Shown: one piece after another, positions 20,652-30,025 of the stretch
How the letters are laid out: every line of letters starts with the position of its first letter
Numbering within the stretch: position 1 is the stretch's first letter
Source of the DNA: Paenibacillus sp. BK033
Lineage (GTDB): Bacteria; Bacillota; Bacilli; Paenibacillales; Paenibacillaceae
Length of the DNA stretch: 64,000 nucleotides
Direction of reading: 5' to 3'
NCBI RefSeq assembly: GCF_004345425.1
Contig: NZ_SLVP01000004.1
Span: 434,001-498,000, forward strand
Notes under the pieces: model-generated
Databases searched by the model: none
Seen by the model: only the letters and a program-made list of their open reading frames with translations
Told to the model about the DNA's origin: nothing
Made by a program: the position numbers and the translations under genes

Positions 20652-20981
20652 TTAAGGTCCCTTGGCGGAAGAGGCGGGAATGATGCGGAAAGGCGTGGGC
20701 TAGAGGGATTAAGGTCCCTGAGGGACCTTAAGAGGCAAGAAGTAGCTGGTTAGTTGAGGGTTAAGGTCCCTCAGGGACCTTAAGTAAAGCTGGAGAGGCG
20801 GGAATGATGCGGAAAGGCGTGGGGTTGGAGGGCTTAAGGTCCCTGAGGGACCTTAAGAGGTAGGAAGCAGCTGGCTAGTTGAGGGTTAAGGTCCCTCAGG
20901 GACCTTAAGTGAAGTTGAAGAGGCGGGAATGGTGCAGGATGGCGTGGGGTTGTAGGGGTTAAGGTCCCTCAGGGACCTTAA
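20652..20981. repeat. Cluster 1 of 23-bp palindromes with 125-bp composite period
   Basis: Five perfect palindromes, with 11-bp arms TTAAGGTCCCT and AGGGACCTTAA around one base, lie at 20709-20731, 20761-20783, 20834-20856, 20886-20908 and 20959-20981. Half a copy is at 20652-20663. Spacings alternate 52 and 73 bp, so the unit repeats every 125 bp, and the text between copies is itself repeated (GAGGCGGGAA blocks at 20671, 20795 and 20920). No gene overlaps. A related cluster lies at 61587-61859. Confidence 0.95.
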
Positions 20982-21248
20982 GTAGAATAGAGTAAGAGTA
21001 ATGTGGCGGTTCGCCGAAAATGCGAGTTTAAGAGTGGAACGCCGAGATCGTGCTTGCCGAGGAATAATTCATTTTATCAGTATCTTTACAGGTAATTATC
21101 TTTTGCTAGAGACAGGAGAACGGGGGCCGGAAATCGAATGGTACTAGAAGATAAATAGAGACTATTAAACGGTCAATAGAGAAACGTGTGGCAAGAGCAT
21201 GCGTATAATTTGAGACGGAGACAAATATACCGATAAAGGCAGAAACAG
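20982..21248. other. Upstream region of the SLH protease gene
   Basis: Gene-free. A TATAAT at 21204-21209 could be a -10, but no convincing -35 lies 16-18 bp before it. Nothing else is recognised. Confidence 0.35.
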
Positions 21249-24128
21249 ATGAGAAGAGATGCTCTCGGCAGCGTATTGAAAAGATCCCTCCCCGCGCTTC
21301 TCCTCGCGGGGATTCTCGCCTGCGGGGCGGCAATGCCCGCCGCCCCTGCAGGCCTTGCCCCGGCTGGGGCCGCTGCGGCGGGCAAAGCCGCCGCCGGCGC
21401 CCCCGCCGGGGCAAAAGAGGAGCCGCAAAGCTGGCTCCTCAAATGGCGCGAACCCGCGCAGGCGCATGAGCTGCGCGGGACGCGTGTGCTCCGCCGCCAG
21501 AGCAGCGAGGCGGCGGAGGTCTGGCTCGTCCAGCCCGCGGACAGCGGGGCGGACGCCAGCGCTTGGGCCGCCCGGCTGCTAAGCGAGCCGGGCGTGGAAT
21601 ACGTGCACCCGAATGAGCGGGTGCACGTCCTCGCCGCGGAGTCTGCCGCGGCGGATGATCCTGAAATCGGCAAGCAGACCTACCTGAAACAGATCGGCGC
21701 GCCGGAAGCCTGGAAAACCGTGCGGACGCAGACCGATCTGACGATTGCGATTGTCGATACGGGGATCGATCTGGATCACCCGGACCTGAAGAGAAATCTG
21801 GTGCCGGGCACCAACTTTGTGCAACCGAACAAACCGCCGGATGACGATAACGGCCACGGAACCGCGGTGGCTGGCGTTATCGCGGCAGCGGGCAATAACG
21901 GCTTAGGGATAAGCGGCATTCTATGGGGTGCCAAGCTGATGCCGATTAAAGCGCTTGACTCCCAGGGAGACGGCACGGAACGCGATCTCGGGGAGGGCAT
22001 CCTATACGCGGTCCGCAACGGTGCCCGGATTGTTGTCATGTCGGTCGGCCTTAACCGTTACTCGCCTTATATGCTGGACATCGTCAATTACGCCGAAAGC
22101 AAAGGCGTGCTGCTTGTCGCAGCCGCCGGCAACGACGGGTTGACCCACGGGGATAAAGCGCAGGTCAAATACCCCGCTGCTTATCCGACCGTCCTTGGCG
22201 TCAGCGGAGTGAAGCCGGACAATACGCCGGATTCCCGTTCGAATCCCGGACCTGAAATTGATCTTGCGGCATCCTGGAATGTATATACTACCGCAATAGG
22301 TGGACGCTATAAAAGAGAAGAAGGGACGTCCATGGCGGCACCGCAGGTTGCGGCAGCGGCAGCATTGGTCTGGGCCCGTTATCCTTCGCTTGAGCCCTAC
22401 CAGGTCAGGGAGCTTCTCCGCCAGTCCGCCAAGGATATCGGTGCGTCAGGCCTGGACGACAAATCCGGCTACGGTCTGCTGCAGGTGGATAAAGCCGTTA
22501 CGATGACGGCGAAGTCCGATCGTTTCGAGCCCAACGGCACCCGCGCTAGCGCCAGGCCGCTGCCGGCAGGCAAACAAGCAACGGCCCTGCTCTCCAGCGG
22601 CAGCGATCTGGACTGGTATACGTTCGACGCTCCCTATGACGGCATCGTCACGCTGGATTTCGAAGAGCTGACCCCAGGCGGCAGCGCAACGCCGGCTGTC
22701 CGTTTATCGCATTACGCCGGCGACGCGCTGAAGGCATCCGCGGAGACCAAGCTGGGAAGCCGCGTGGTTGATTTTGCGGTGAAGAAAGGCAAGCAAGCCT
22801 TTCTTATTCAATATATGAACAAGGATATGGACCTGAAGCTGCCTTATCTGTTGACGGCAGCCTTCCGCATGGCCCCGGACAGCTACGAGCCTAACGACAA
22901 GCCGTACGAGGCGTCAACGCTTCAGCCGCGCAGCCAGAGCATCACAGGCTCCTTCGATCAGCTTGCCGACAGGGACTGGTATGCGGTGACCTTTACGCAA
23001 GGCGGCACGCTTAGTCTCCGGGTGACGACCAATACCGTGCGTATCGATCCCGAGCTTGCGGTTCAGCAGGCGGGCCAAGCGCTAATGTCTTACGACGACG
23101 AGCGGGAAGGCGAAGCCGAGCAGTCTCCCGTCCTGACCGTATCGCCGGGCAAATATTATATACGGGTGCACAATGCGATATCTTCCGAAGCGAGTCCCAC
23201 CGTCGGGACCTATACGCTGAAGATGGACTACGTTCCGAAATACGCGGATCCTAATGAGCCGAACGACAAGTATTACGAGGCGCTGATGACGACCTCCGGC
23301 ACGGAATACGTCGGGGTAATCGGCAGCGCAAGCGATGCGGACTGGTTCCAGATCCGCCTTGCGTCAACAAGCGTCGTAGACTTGAATTTGTTTAACGTTC
23401 CGGCAGGCAAAATGATGAAGCTGGAAGCATACGATAAGAAGCAGAAGCTGGTCTTTACTCAATTGACCGGACGAAGCGGATCGCTTCAAGCCGCGAATAA
23501 GGTTATGCAGCCTGGCGTTTACTACATAAAACTAACGGCCAACGGCGCTTTCGACAAGCAGTATTACCGATTCAAGGTTAAGTTCGATCCGCTCGTGGCC
23601 GGCTTCCGGGATATCGCCGGCCATTGGTCGAGGGACGCGATCGTGGAGATGAGCGAGCTCGGCATCGTAAGCGGCACCGGTCCTTACACTTTCGAACCAA
23701 ACCGCCCGATTTCCCGAGCGGAAGCGGTGGCGATGGCGATCAAAGCCTATAAACCGGTCGTATACGGCATGCCTTCCGATGTCCGCTTCAAGGATCTGGA
23801 TTACGGTCATTGGGCTTACGGGGCAATCGCCAGAGCGGTTCAGAAGGGATGGATCAAAGGATTCCCGGACGGAACCTTCCGTCCGAACCAGCCGGTAACA
23901 AGAGCCGAGATGGCGATGATTATCGGTTACGCGGATCAGGTAAAGCCCGTTGCGCCGCTGGGCAATCCGTTCAAGGATGTCTGGCGCGATCATTGGGCCG
24001 CACCGATGCTGAACGCACTGAAGCTGAAGGGGGTTATCAGCGGAACGGAGGATAACGTATACGAGCCGGGCAAAAAAGCAAGCCGGGCGGAGTTTACAAC
24101 GATTTTATACCGGGTATATAGACAATAA
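21249..24128 (+). CDS. Surface-anchored subtilisin-like serine protease with three SLH domains
   Basis: 959 aa. A signal peptide and very Ala/Pro/Gly-rich segment (1-55) are followed by an inhibitor-like propeptide (about 60-130). The S8 domain has Asp170 (IAIVDTGIDLDHP), His203 (NGHGTAVAG), oxyanion Asn295 (AAAGND) and Ser361 (GTSMAAPQVA). Three PPC-type beta domains follow, each opening with an EPN motif and containing a DW(Y/F) motif. Three SLH domains close the protein (FRDIAGHWSRDAI, FKDLDYGHWAYGAI, FKDVWRDHWAAPML). It should act on the cell surface, bound to pyruvylated SCWP made by csaB/tagA/tagO further on. The ribosome site (AAAGGCAG) is weak. Confidence 0.92.
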   Translation: MRRDALGSVLKRSLPALLLAGILACGAAMPAAPAGLAPAGAAAAGKAAAGAPAGAKEEPQSWLLKWREPAQAHELRGTRVLRRQSSEAAEVWLVQPADSGADASAWAARLLSEPGVEYVHPNERVHVLAAESAAADDPEIGKQTYLKQIGAPEAWKTVRTQTDLTIAIVDTGIDLDHPDLKRNLVPGTNFVQPNKPPDDDNGHGTAVAGVIAAAGNNGLGISGILWGAKLMPIKALDSQGDGTERDLGEGILYAVRNGARIVVMSVGLNRYSPYMLDIVNYAESKGVLLVAAAGNDGLTHGDKAQVKYPAAYPTVLGVSGVKPDNTPDSRSNPGPEIDLAASWNVYTTAIGGRYKREEGTSMAAPQVAAAAALVWARYPSLEPYQVRELLRQSAKDIGASGLDDKSGYGLLQVDKAVTMTAKSDRFEPNGTRASARPLPAGKQATALLSSGSDLDWYTFDAPYDGIVTLDFEELTPGGSATPAVRLSHYAGDALKASAETKLGSRVVDFAVKKGKQAFLIQYMNKDMDLKLPYLLTAAFRMAPDSYEPNDKPYEASTLQPRSQSITGSFDQLADRDWYAVTFTQGGTLSLRVTTNTVRIDPELAVQQAGQALMSYDDEREGEAEQSPVLTVSPGKYYIRVHNAISSEASPTVGTYTLKMDYVPKYADPNEPNDKYYEALMTTSGTEYVGVIGSASDADWFQIRLASTSVVDLNLFNVPAGKMMKLEAYDKKQKLVFTQLTGRSGSLQAANKVMQPGVYYIKLTANGAFDKQYYRFKVKFDPLVAGFRDIAGHWSRDAIVEMSELGIVSGTGPYTFEPNRPISRAEAVAMAIKAYKPVVYGMPSDVRFKDLDYGHWAYGAIARAVQKGWIKGFPDGTFRPNQPVTRAEMAMIIGYADQVKPVAPLGNPFKDVWRDHWAAPMLNALKLKGVISGTEDNVYEPGKKASRAEFTTILYRVYRQ

Positions 24129-24171
24129 CCATCGATCAGACATATTGATGTAGAAGGGGAATTAAAACCAG

Positions 24172-24435
24172 ATGGGTATCGATCAAATGGTGAACGATGC
24201 GCAAACCGCAACCGGGACCATCGCGTTATTTTCAATCGTCGTTAATTTATTCAGTATTGTATTCGTTTGGTATATCCTGCAGGAGATCAAGCTGGACGTA
24301 TTTTTTAAGTTCCCGCGAAGTCCGAAGGCAAGGATGTTTCAGGTTGTCATGGCGGTCGTTATCGGTCATGGCTTCGCCGGTTTTATACTCGATTATTGGA
24401 ACTGGACGAAGCTCCTGCGGTATTTTGTCGAATAA
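24172..24435 (+). CDS. DUF1146 family small membrane protein (YwzB-like)
   Basis: 87 aa with two or three membrane helices (GTIALFSIVVNLFSIVFVWYIL; MFQVVMAVVIGHGFAGFIL). The WYILQEIKLD and FVIGHGF-type text resembles YwzB/DUF1146 proteins, encoded near the atp-murA region in Bacillus. Function is unknown. GAAGGGGA precedes ATG 24172. Confidence 0.75.
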   Translation: MGIDQMVNDAQTATGTIALFSIVVNLFSIVFVWYILQEIKLDVFFKFPRSPKARMFQVVMAVVIGHGFAGFILDYWNWTKLLRYFVE

Positions 24436-24629
24436 CAACGATCAAAAAAGACAACAATGGATACTACAGGACGGTATGAAAATGACACGAGACTACGAAC
24501 AACTGTATATAAAGCCCCGGATTCGGATTGAAAATGCTGCCCGCACGGCAACGGAGGGTGGTGCTTTCGACTCGGCACTAGCGGTTTTTTTAGTGCTTTT
24601 TGACGATCTTTCTGGTAATAATTTACCGC

Positions 24630-24659
24630 TTGTCGATTTGTGTAAATGAATGATAAGAT
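24630..24659 (+). promoter_or_regulatory. Candidate promoter of murA
   Basis: TTGTCG (24630-24635), 18 bp, TAAGAT (24654-24659). It is a moderate match only. The rest of the 24436-24750 spacer has GC-rich inverted text ending in T7 near 24585, which could be a weak terminator of the upstream gene. No other gene is seen there. Confidence 0.35.
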
Positions 24660-24750
24660 GAAGGTTGGATAAAGCATGGAATTGTCATTTTCTTATACTA
24701 AAAATGGAACTAATGTTTGGAGAAATTCAGTTCGCGGAGGGAACTATAAG

Positions 24751-26121
24751 ATGACCAAAATTATCGTCCGCGGAGGCCAGCGTCTATCGGGAACGGTCCG
24801 TGTCAGCGGTGCAAAAAATGCAGTACTTCCCATTTTGGCGGCCTCGTTATTAGCGGCGGAAGGAGACAGCGTCATCTGTGACGTTCCCCTCCTCGACGAT
24901 GTAATGACCATTCAGAAAGTATTAGCTTCGTTAGGCGCAAAAATTACTTACAACAATGAGACGATGCAGATTTCTGCGGGGACGATTTCCTCCTTCGAGG
25001 CTCCATACGAGTTTGTTCGCAAGATGCGCGCATCCTTCCTCGTTATGGGTCCGCTGCTCGCCAGAATCGGCAAGGTTCGTATTTCGCTTCCGGGCGGCTG
25101 CGCGATTGGTACAAGACCAATTGACCAGCACCTGAAGGGCTTCGAAGCAATGGGAGCGGAGATTACGCTTGGACACGGCTTCATTGAAGCAAGTACTAAG
25201 ACGCGTCTTAAAGGTGCGAAGATCTATCTGGATGTAGCCAGCGTCGGGGCAACGGAAAATATTATGATGGCCGCCGCTTTGGCGGAAGGCACAACAACGA
25301 TCGAGAACGCGGCGAAGGAGCCCGAAATCGTTGATCTTGCCAATTATTTGAATGCCATGGGTGCCAAGGTTCGCGGTGCAGGTACGGGCGAGATCCGGAT
25401 CGAAGGCGTTGACTGCATGCATGGCGTAACACATAACGTTATTCCCGACCGTGTGGAAGCAGGCACGTATATGATTGCTGCTGCAATCACGGGCGGAGAC
25501 GTATTCGTGGAAAACGCGATTGGCGACCATTTGACGCCGGTCATCTCGAAGCTTCAGGAGATGGGCGTCGAAGTTACGGAATCGGATAACGGCATTCGTG
25601 TCCGTGCCCCTAAATCGCTCAAATCGGTGGATGTGAAAACATTGCCGCATCCGGGTTTCCCGACCGACATGCAGTCCCAGATGATGGCGCTCTTGCTTGT
25701 GTCGGAAGGAACCTCGGTCGTAACGGAGACGGTATTCGAGAACCGCTTCATGCATGTGGAGGAGTTCAAGAAGATGAGCGCGCAAATCAAGGTCGAGGGC
25801 CGTTCGGCATTCGTGACCGGAAACGTACCGCTCGTTGGCGCTAAAGTGTGCGCAACCGATCTTCGCGCCGGCGCTGCTCTGATCTGTGCGGGGCTTCGCG
25901 CAGACGGAGAGACGGAAGTATCCGGCATTTACCACGTAGACCGCGGATACGTAGACATTACAGGCAAGCTCGCCGCTCTTGGCGCGGATATCAGACGGGT
26001 TGAGCCTGAGGTTTCGGTTGCTGCCGTAGCCGCTGCTCCAGCGCCTGCCGCCGAGCTTGAGCCGGTTACCTCCTACAAGCGCGAGGCTGCTGTTTTGAAA
26101 GTACAGCCGACCTGGGCATAA
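24751..26121 (+). CDS. murA: UDP-N-acetylglucosamine 1-carboxyvinyltransferase
   Basis: 456 aa. It transfers enolpyruvate from PEP to UDP-GlcNAc, the first committed step of peptidoglycan synthesis (cytoplasm). The fosfomycin-target Cys is at about residue 117 in [12 protein letters not shown]; the [18 protein letters not shown]-terminus is typical. The frame is open from ATG 24676, but ATG 24751 has GCGGAGGG at 24734-24741 and the family start. Compared with the usual length of about 420-435 aa, it has an extra Ala/Pro/Val-rich tail of some 35 residues after VEPE. Confidence 0.96.
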   Translation: MTKIIVRGGQRLSGTVRVSGAKNAVLPILAASLLAAEGDSVICDVPLLDDVMTIQKVLASLGAKITYNNETMQISAGTISSFEAPYEFVRKMRASFLVMGPLLARIGKVRISLPGGCAIGTRPIDQHLKGFEAMGAEITLGHGFIEASTKTRLKGAKIYLDVASVGATENIMMAAALAEGTTTIENAAKEPEIVDLANYLNAMGAKVRGAGTGEIRIEGVDCMHGVTHNVIPDRVEAGTYMIAAAITGGDVFVENAIGDHLTPVISKLQEMGVEVTESDNGIRVRAPKSLKSVDVKTLPHPGFPTDMQSQMMALLLVSEGTSVVTETVFENRFMHVEEFKKMSAQIKVEGRSAFVTGNVPLVGAKVCATDLRAGAALICAGLRADGETEVSGIYHVDRGYVDITGKLAALGADIRRVEPEVSVAAVAAAPAPAAELEPVTSYKREAAVLKVQPTWA

Positions 26122-26136
26122 AGGATAAGAATAGTA

Positions 26137-26173
26137 AAAAAGCTGTTTCCTCGCTAAGGAAGCAGCTTTTTTT
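26137..26173 (+). terminator. Rho-independent terminator of murA
   Basis: AAAAGCTGTTTCC pairs with GGAAGCAGCTTTT (one G-U), followed by T-rich text. Confidence 0.93.
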
Positions 26174-26305
26174 GTGCATGTGTTCACTTTCACGATTAGC
26201 TCTATCAGCCTATGCCGATGTGCCGTTAGGCTTGTTCATGCTCCGTTCATTTTCCCGTGATATATTCGTCGGTAGATATGACCGATGGAGGGTGGAGTAC
26301 AGTCA

Positions 26306-28003
26306 ATGAAGAAGTGGACATTATGGCTTGGTATCATCATTATTCTTGCTGCCGCCGGCGGGGGCGCGTATTACTACTATTACATGCGCGACGATAAGGC
26401 AACAACCGAGACGCCGCTAGCGGTTACGGCAAGAGCAATCAAAGGCGATATTAAAACCTCGATTAGCGGTACGGGCTCGGTAGAGGCCAACTCGAGAGAG
26501 ACGGTAACCGCAGGCAAGAGCGGCACCATCGCAACTCTTTCCTTCAAAGAAGGGGACAAAGTGAAGAAAGGGCAAGTGCTTGCCACTTTCGAGGACAACG
26601 ATAATTACGATGATCAGATCGAATCGATCAACAAAAATATTACGAAAACGAAGGACCAGATCGCGGACAAGCAGGAAGAATACAAAGAAGCGATCGGTAC
26701 CGAAAACGAGGAGCAGACGACAAAGTCCATCAAGGACGAGATTGATGATCTTCAATCCACGATTGATGACTATAACGACCAGCTTCAGGATATCTACGAA
26801 GATCAGGCGAAGGAAGTAAAACAGGTTATCGCTCCGATTGACGGCGAGGTGACAACCAGCGATATCAGCGTAGGCGACGAAGTGCAGTCCAACACCACGA
26901 TCGCGGAGATAGTAGACTATACGCATCTTGAGTTTGTAACAAGCATTGACGAGCTTGATATTCCGCAGGTCAAGCTGAAACAAACTGCTCAAATTACGCT
27001 TAGCGCAATTACGGATCGTACCCTGGAGGCAACGGTATCCGAAATTGCGAAAGAGGGCACGTCTTCCAACGGGTCGGCATCCTACAGCGTAAGCTTGCTT
27101 CTGAATGACATTGACGGCGTTATGGTTGGTATGTCCGGCCAAGCGGATATCGTAACGGAGCAAAGCGCGGATGCCGTGCTAGTGCCGGTTAATGCGGTAG
27201 TTGAATTCGGCGGCAAATCCTATGTCCGCGTTCCTGGTACGGGAAGCGGAACAGGAACAGGCGCAGCGGGTTCGGGTACGGCGCCGAGCGGAACAACCGG
27301 ACAGCAAGGCCAGCGCAGCCAAGGTGCGCAAGGCGCAACAAGCAATGAAGCGGCGGCTGCCGGCGGCTGGCAGGGCAGAGGCGGAGCTGGCGGCAACGGC
27401 GTAGGCAACGGCAGATTCCAAGGCGTCGGCGGCGGAGCCGCAACGGCCGAAGGCGGTCAAGGCACGGGGCGCAACATTGCGGCTGCAGACGGCGGCAATC
27501 AGAGCGGAACGGGAACGACTCCGGGAGGAGCGGCTTCAGGCGGAGGTGCTGCACCTGGAGGAGCGGCGCAAGGGACTGCTCCGGGCAGCAATGCTCAAGG
27601 AGGCACCGGCGCAGCCGGAGGCAGAGGAGGCAGCAAGCAGGGCGGAAGTGGCGCCTCGAATGGCCAAGGCGGAAGAAACGGCATGGCGAGCCAATTGAGG
27701 GAAAGCATTACGCTTGGCGGCCAATTGAAGGAAGTAACGGTGGGGATCAGCAACGAAACTTACGTCGAAATCAAATCCGGTCTCGCCGAAGGCGATCAGG
27801 TGCTTATTCCGGTCGCAACGGGCGCCCAAGGAATGGGCTCGTCTGCAACTCAGCAGCAACAGCAGCAGTTCGGCGGTTTCGGAGGCGGCTTTGGCGGCAG
27901 CTTCCCGGCAGGCGGCTTTGGCGGAGGCGGCTTCGGAGGCGGAGGCGGAAACGTAAGAACCTCGACGCGGGGAGCAACTGGCGGCGGCGGTGGTACGCGA
28001 TGA
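26306..28003 (+). CDS. Efflux adaptor subunit (HlyD/MacA/YknX family) with large Gly-rich insert
   Basis: 565 aa. An N-terminal membrane anchor (about 5-26) is followed by a barrel/lipoyl half (SGTVATLSF-like GTIATLSFKEGDKVKKGQVLATF), a coiled coil (about 103-172) and the second lipoyl half (VIAPIDGEVTTSDISVGDEV). A beta-barrel runs to about residue 310. About 150 residues of Gly/Ala/Gln/Ser-rich, surely disordered sequence (27236-27680) then interrupt the protein. The membrane-proximal segment LKEVTVGISNETYVEIKSGLAEGDQVLIP follows, and the tail is poly-Gln and poly-Gly. It would link the ABC exporter below to the cell envelope. ATG 26306 is chosen over upstream codons because it opens the membrane anchor and has GGAGGG nearby. 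Overlaps the ATPase by 4 bp. Confidence 0.88.
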   Translation: MKKWTLWLGIIIILAAAGGGAYYYYYMRDDKATTETPLAVTARAIKGDIKTSISGTGSVEANSRETVTAGKSGTIATLSFKEGDKVKKGQVLATFEDNDNYDDQIESINKNITKTKDQIADKQEEYKEAIGTENEEQTTKSIKDEIDDLQSTIDDYNDQLQDIYEDQAKEVKQVIAPIDGEVTTSDISVGDEVQSNTTIAEIVDYTHLEFVTSIDELDIPQVKLKQTAQITLSAITDRTLEATVSEIAKEGTSSNGSASYSVSLLLNDIDGVMVGMSGQADIVTEQSADAVLVPVNAVVEFGGKSYVRVPGTGSGTGTGAAGSGTAPSGTTGQQGQRSQGAQGATSNEAAAAGGWQGRGGAGGNGVGNGRFQGVGGGAATAEGGQGTGRNIAAADGGNQSGTGTTPGGAASGGGAAPGGAAQGTAPGSNAQGGTGAAGGRGGSKQGGSGASNGQGGRNGMASQLRESITLGGQLKEVTVGISNETYVEIKSGLAEGDQVLIPVATGAQGMGSSATQQQQQQFGGFGGGFGGSFPAGGFGGGGFGGGGGNVRTSTRGATGGGGGTR

Positions 28004-28755
28004 CCGGGCAATCCTCCTTAATTGAAATGAATGAGATCGTCAAGTATTACAAGATGGCCGGAGAGAAAATGACGGTCCTTCACAATATCTCGCTGACGGT
28101 TAACCATGGCGATTTTCTGGCCATTGTTGGCCCGTCCGGCTCGGGCAAGTCGACGCTGATGAATATCATCGGCTGTCTGGACGTACCGAATGAAGGAAGC
28201 TACAAGCTCGACGGCATGGAGGTGCGCGGACAAAGCGACAATAGGCTGACGGAGATGCGGAACAAAAAAATCGGGTTTATCTTTCAGGGGTATCATCTGC
28301 TGCCCAGGCTGACGGCACTCGAGAATTGCGAGCTTCCGCTCATCTACCGAGGGTTGTCGGCGAAGGAAAGACGCAGCCGTGCGATGGAAGCGCTGGAGCG
28401 CGTTGGACTTGGCGAGAGAATGGGTCACCGCCAGAACGAGCTGTCCGGCGGTCAGCAGCAGCGCGTAGCGATTGCGCGCGCGCTCGCTACCAATCCGCCG
28501 CTCCTGCTGGCGGACGAGCCGACGGGCGCGCTGGATTCCAAGACGGGCATGGAAGTGCTCGGCATGATGGAGGAGCTTAACCGTGCCGGACAGACCATTG
28601 TGTTGATTACGCATGACATGGAGGTCGCTCAGCGTGCGAGCCGTACGGTAATCATCCGGGATGGGGTGCTGACGGAGCAGAAAAGGAGGGACAGCCATGA
28701 AGATATCGCAGGGCCTCATAATGGCGGTCAAAAGCGTCTTATCGAACAAGCTTAG
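28000..28755 (+). CDS. ABC exporter ATP-binding protein (MacB/YknY type)
   Basis: 251 aa. Walker A GPSGSGKST, the family Q-loop FQGYHLLPRLTALEN, signature LSGGQQQRVAIARAL, Walker B LLLADEPTGALD and switch His in VLITHDMEVA are all intact. It energises the MacB-like permease encoded next. The start overlaps the adaptor stop (ATGA). Its last 59 bp overlap the permease gene in another frame, giving an extended C-terminal tail (residues after about 225) not typical of the family. Confidence 0.94.
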   Translation: MTGQSSLIEMNEIVKYYKMAGEKMTVLHNISLTVNHGDFLAIVGPSGSGKSTLMNIIGCLDVPNEGSYKLDGMEVRGQSDNRLTEMRNKKIGFIFQGYHLLPRLTALENCELPLIYRGLSAKERRSRAMEALERVGLGERMGHRQNELSGGQQQRVAIARALATNPPLLLADEPTGALDSKTGMEVLGMMEELNRAGQTIVLITHDMEVAQRASRTVIIRDGVLTEQKRRDSHEDIAGPHNGGQKRLIEQA

Positions 28756-29887
28756 AACCATCCTTTCCATGCTCGGCATTCTGATTGGGGTTGCGACCGT
28801 TATTGCGCTTGTGGCCATGGGCAGGGCTTCATCCAACGAAGTGGCAAGCCAGGTGTCGACGCTTGGCAGCCCGGATTCGCTCTCGGTTACGATTACGGGA
28901 CGCGGCACGGTCACCTCGTTATCTGTGGACGAGGCGCTCAAGCTTGGCGATTTGAATAACGTCAGCGGGGTTGCTCCTATTACAAGCACAACCGGCTATG
29001 CCAAATACGGCCGGACTCAAGTGTCCGTAAGCGTGGAGGGCATTACGCCGGAATACGAGGAAGTCAAAGACTTCAGCGTGCAGGACGGCCGGTACATTGC
29101 GGCTCCCGACATCAATAACAAGACGAAGGTAGCTCTTATCGGTACGCAGACCGCCCAGGATTTGTTCGAGGATGAGAGAGTGGATCCGGAGGATGCGGTG
29201 GGGCGCAAGATTACGATTAACGGCTATATCTTCACGATTGTAGGCCTGCTGGAATCCAAGGGCGACTCGCTGACAGGTTCCAATGACGAGAAGATTCTTA
29301 TTCCGATCTCGACGGCCCAGAAAATTTTTCAGGTGAGCGGCGTAACCACGATTAATATGAAGGTTACGGACACCAAGCAAATGAGTTCGGTTGTGAGCGA
29401 GGTAGAGGCCAGCCTGTACGAGAAGTTTCGCGGCAACGAGAATGCCTACCGGGTTCTTAACCAGGAAGAAGCGATGAAGACGCTGAACTCCGTTAATGAA
29501 ACGATGAACCGGCAGTTGATTTACGTGGCGGCCATCTCGCTTGTCGTCGGCGGAATCGGGATTATGAATATTATGCTTGTCTCCGTAACCGAGCGTACCC
29601 GGGAGATTGGCATACGGAAATCTCTCGGAGCGAAGAAGAGAGATATCTTATTCCAGTTTCTCGTAGAAGCCGTCGTCATAAGCGGTCTCGGCGGACTTCT
29701 CGGTATCCTTATCGGCAATATAGCCTCTTATATCATAGGCCAGGTGATGAAAACGCCAACGGAGGTGCCGATGAATACGATGCTTATGTCCTTTGGCTTC
29801 TCGGCCTTCGTAGGTGTCGTGTTCGGTTATCTGCCGGCCAACAAGGCAGCAAGTCTGCGTCCTGTAGATGCGCTTCGCCATGATTAA
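28697..29887 (+). CDS. MacB-like ABC permease (FtsX family)
   Basis: 396 aa. One N-terminal helix (LSMLGILIGVATVIALVAMG) is followed by an extracytoplasmic MacB periplasmic-core domain (about 45-270). Three C-terminal helices with FtsX text follow (VVGGIGIMNIMLVSVTERTREIGIRKSLGAKKRDI). It works with the two genes before it in mechanotransmission-type export of peptides, toxins or antibiotics; the substrate is unknown. ATG 28697 has AAAAGGAGGG just upstream, inside the ATPase gene, so the 59-bp overlap is probably real. Confidence 0.93.
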   Translation: MKISQGLIMAVKSVLSNKLRTILSMLGILIGVATVIALVAMGRASSNEVASQVSTLGSPDSLSVTITGRGTVTSLSVDEALKLGDLNNVSGVAPITSTTGYAKYGRTQVSVSVEGITPEYEEVKDFSVQDGRYIAAPDINNKTKVALIGTQTAQDLFEDERVDPEDAVGRKITINGYIFTIVGLLESKGDSLTGSNDEKILIPISTAQKIFQVSGVTTINMKVTDTKQMSSVVSEVEASLYEKFRGNENAYRVLNQEEAMKTLNSVNETMNRQLIYVAAISLVVGGIGIMNIMLVSVTERTREIGIRKSLGAKKRDILFQFLVEAVVISGLGGLLGILIGNIASYIIGQVMKTPTEVPMNTMLMSFGFSAFVGVVFGYLPANKAASLRPVDALRHD

Positions 29888-29974
29888 AAACAATAGAATA
29901 TACGTCGTGCTTGAACGAGAACCGCGGGTTCTATCCTATTAATCAGGCTCATAGAATAAATCCATCAAGGCCGG

Positions 29975-30000
29975 CTTTAAGAGAGTCCGCTCTCTTAAAG
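29975..30000. terminator. Stem-loop between exporter operon and spoIID
   Basis: CTTTAAGAGA and TCTCTTAAAG form a perfect 10-bp stem with a 6-nt loop. No T-run follows, so termination is uncertain. Confidence 0.4.
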
Positions 30001-30025
30001 CGGCTTATAGGCGGAGAGGAGATCT

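Noticed and set aside
20652..20981. CRISPR array
   Set aside because: The repeated units are palindromes with repeated, not unique, spacers of two alternating lengths, and no cas genes are near.
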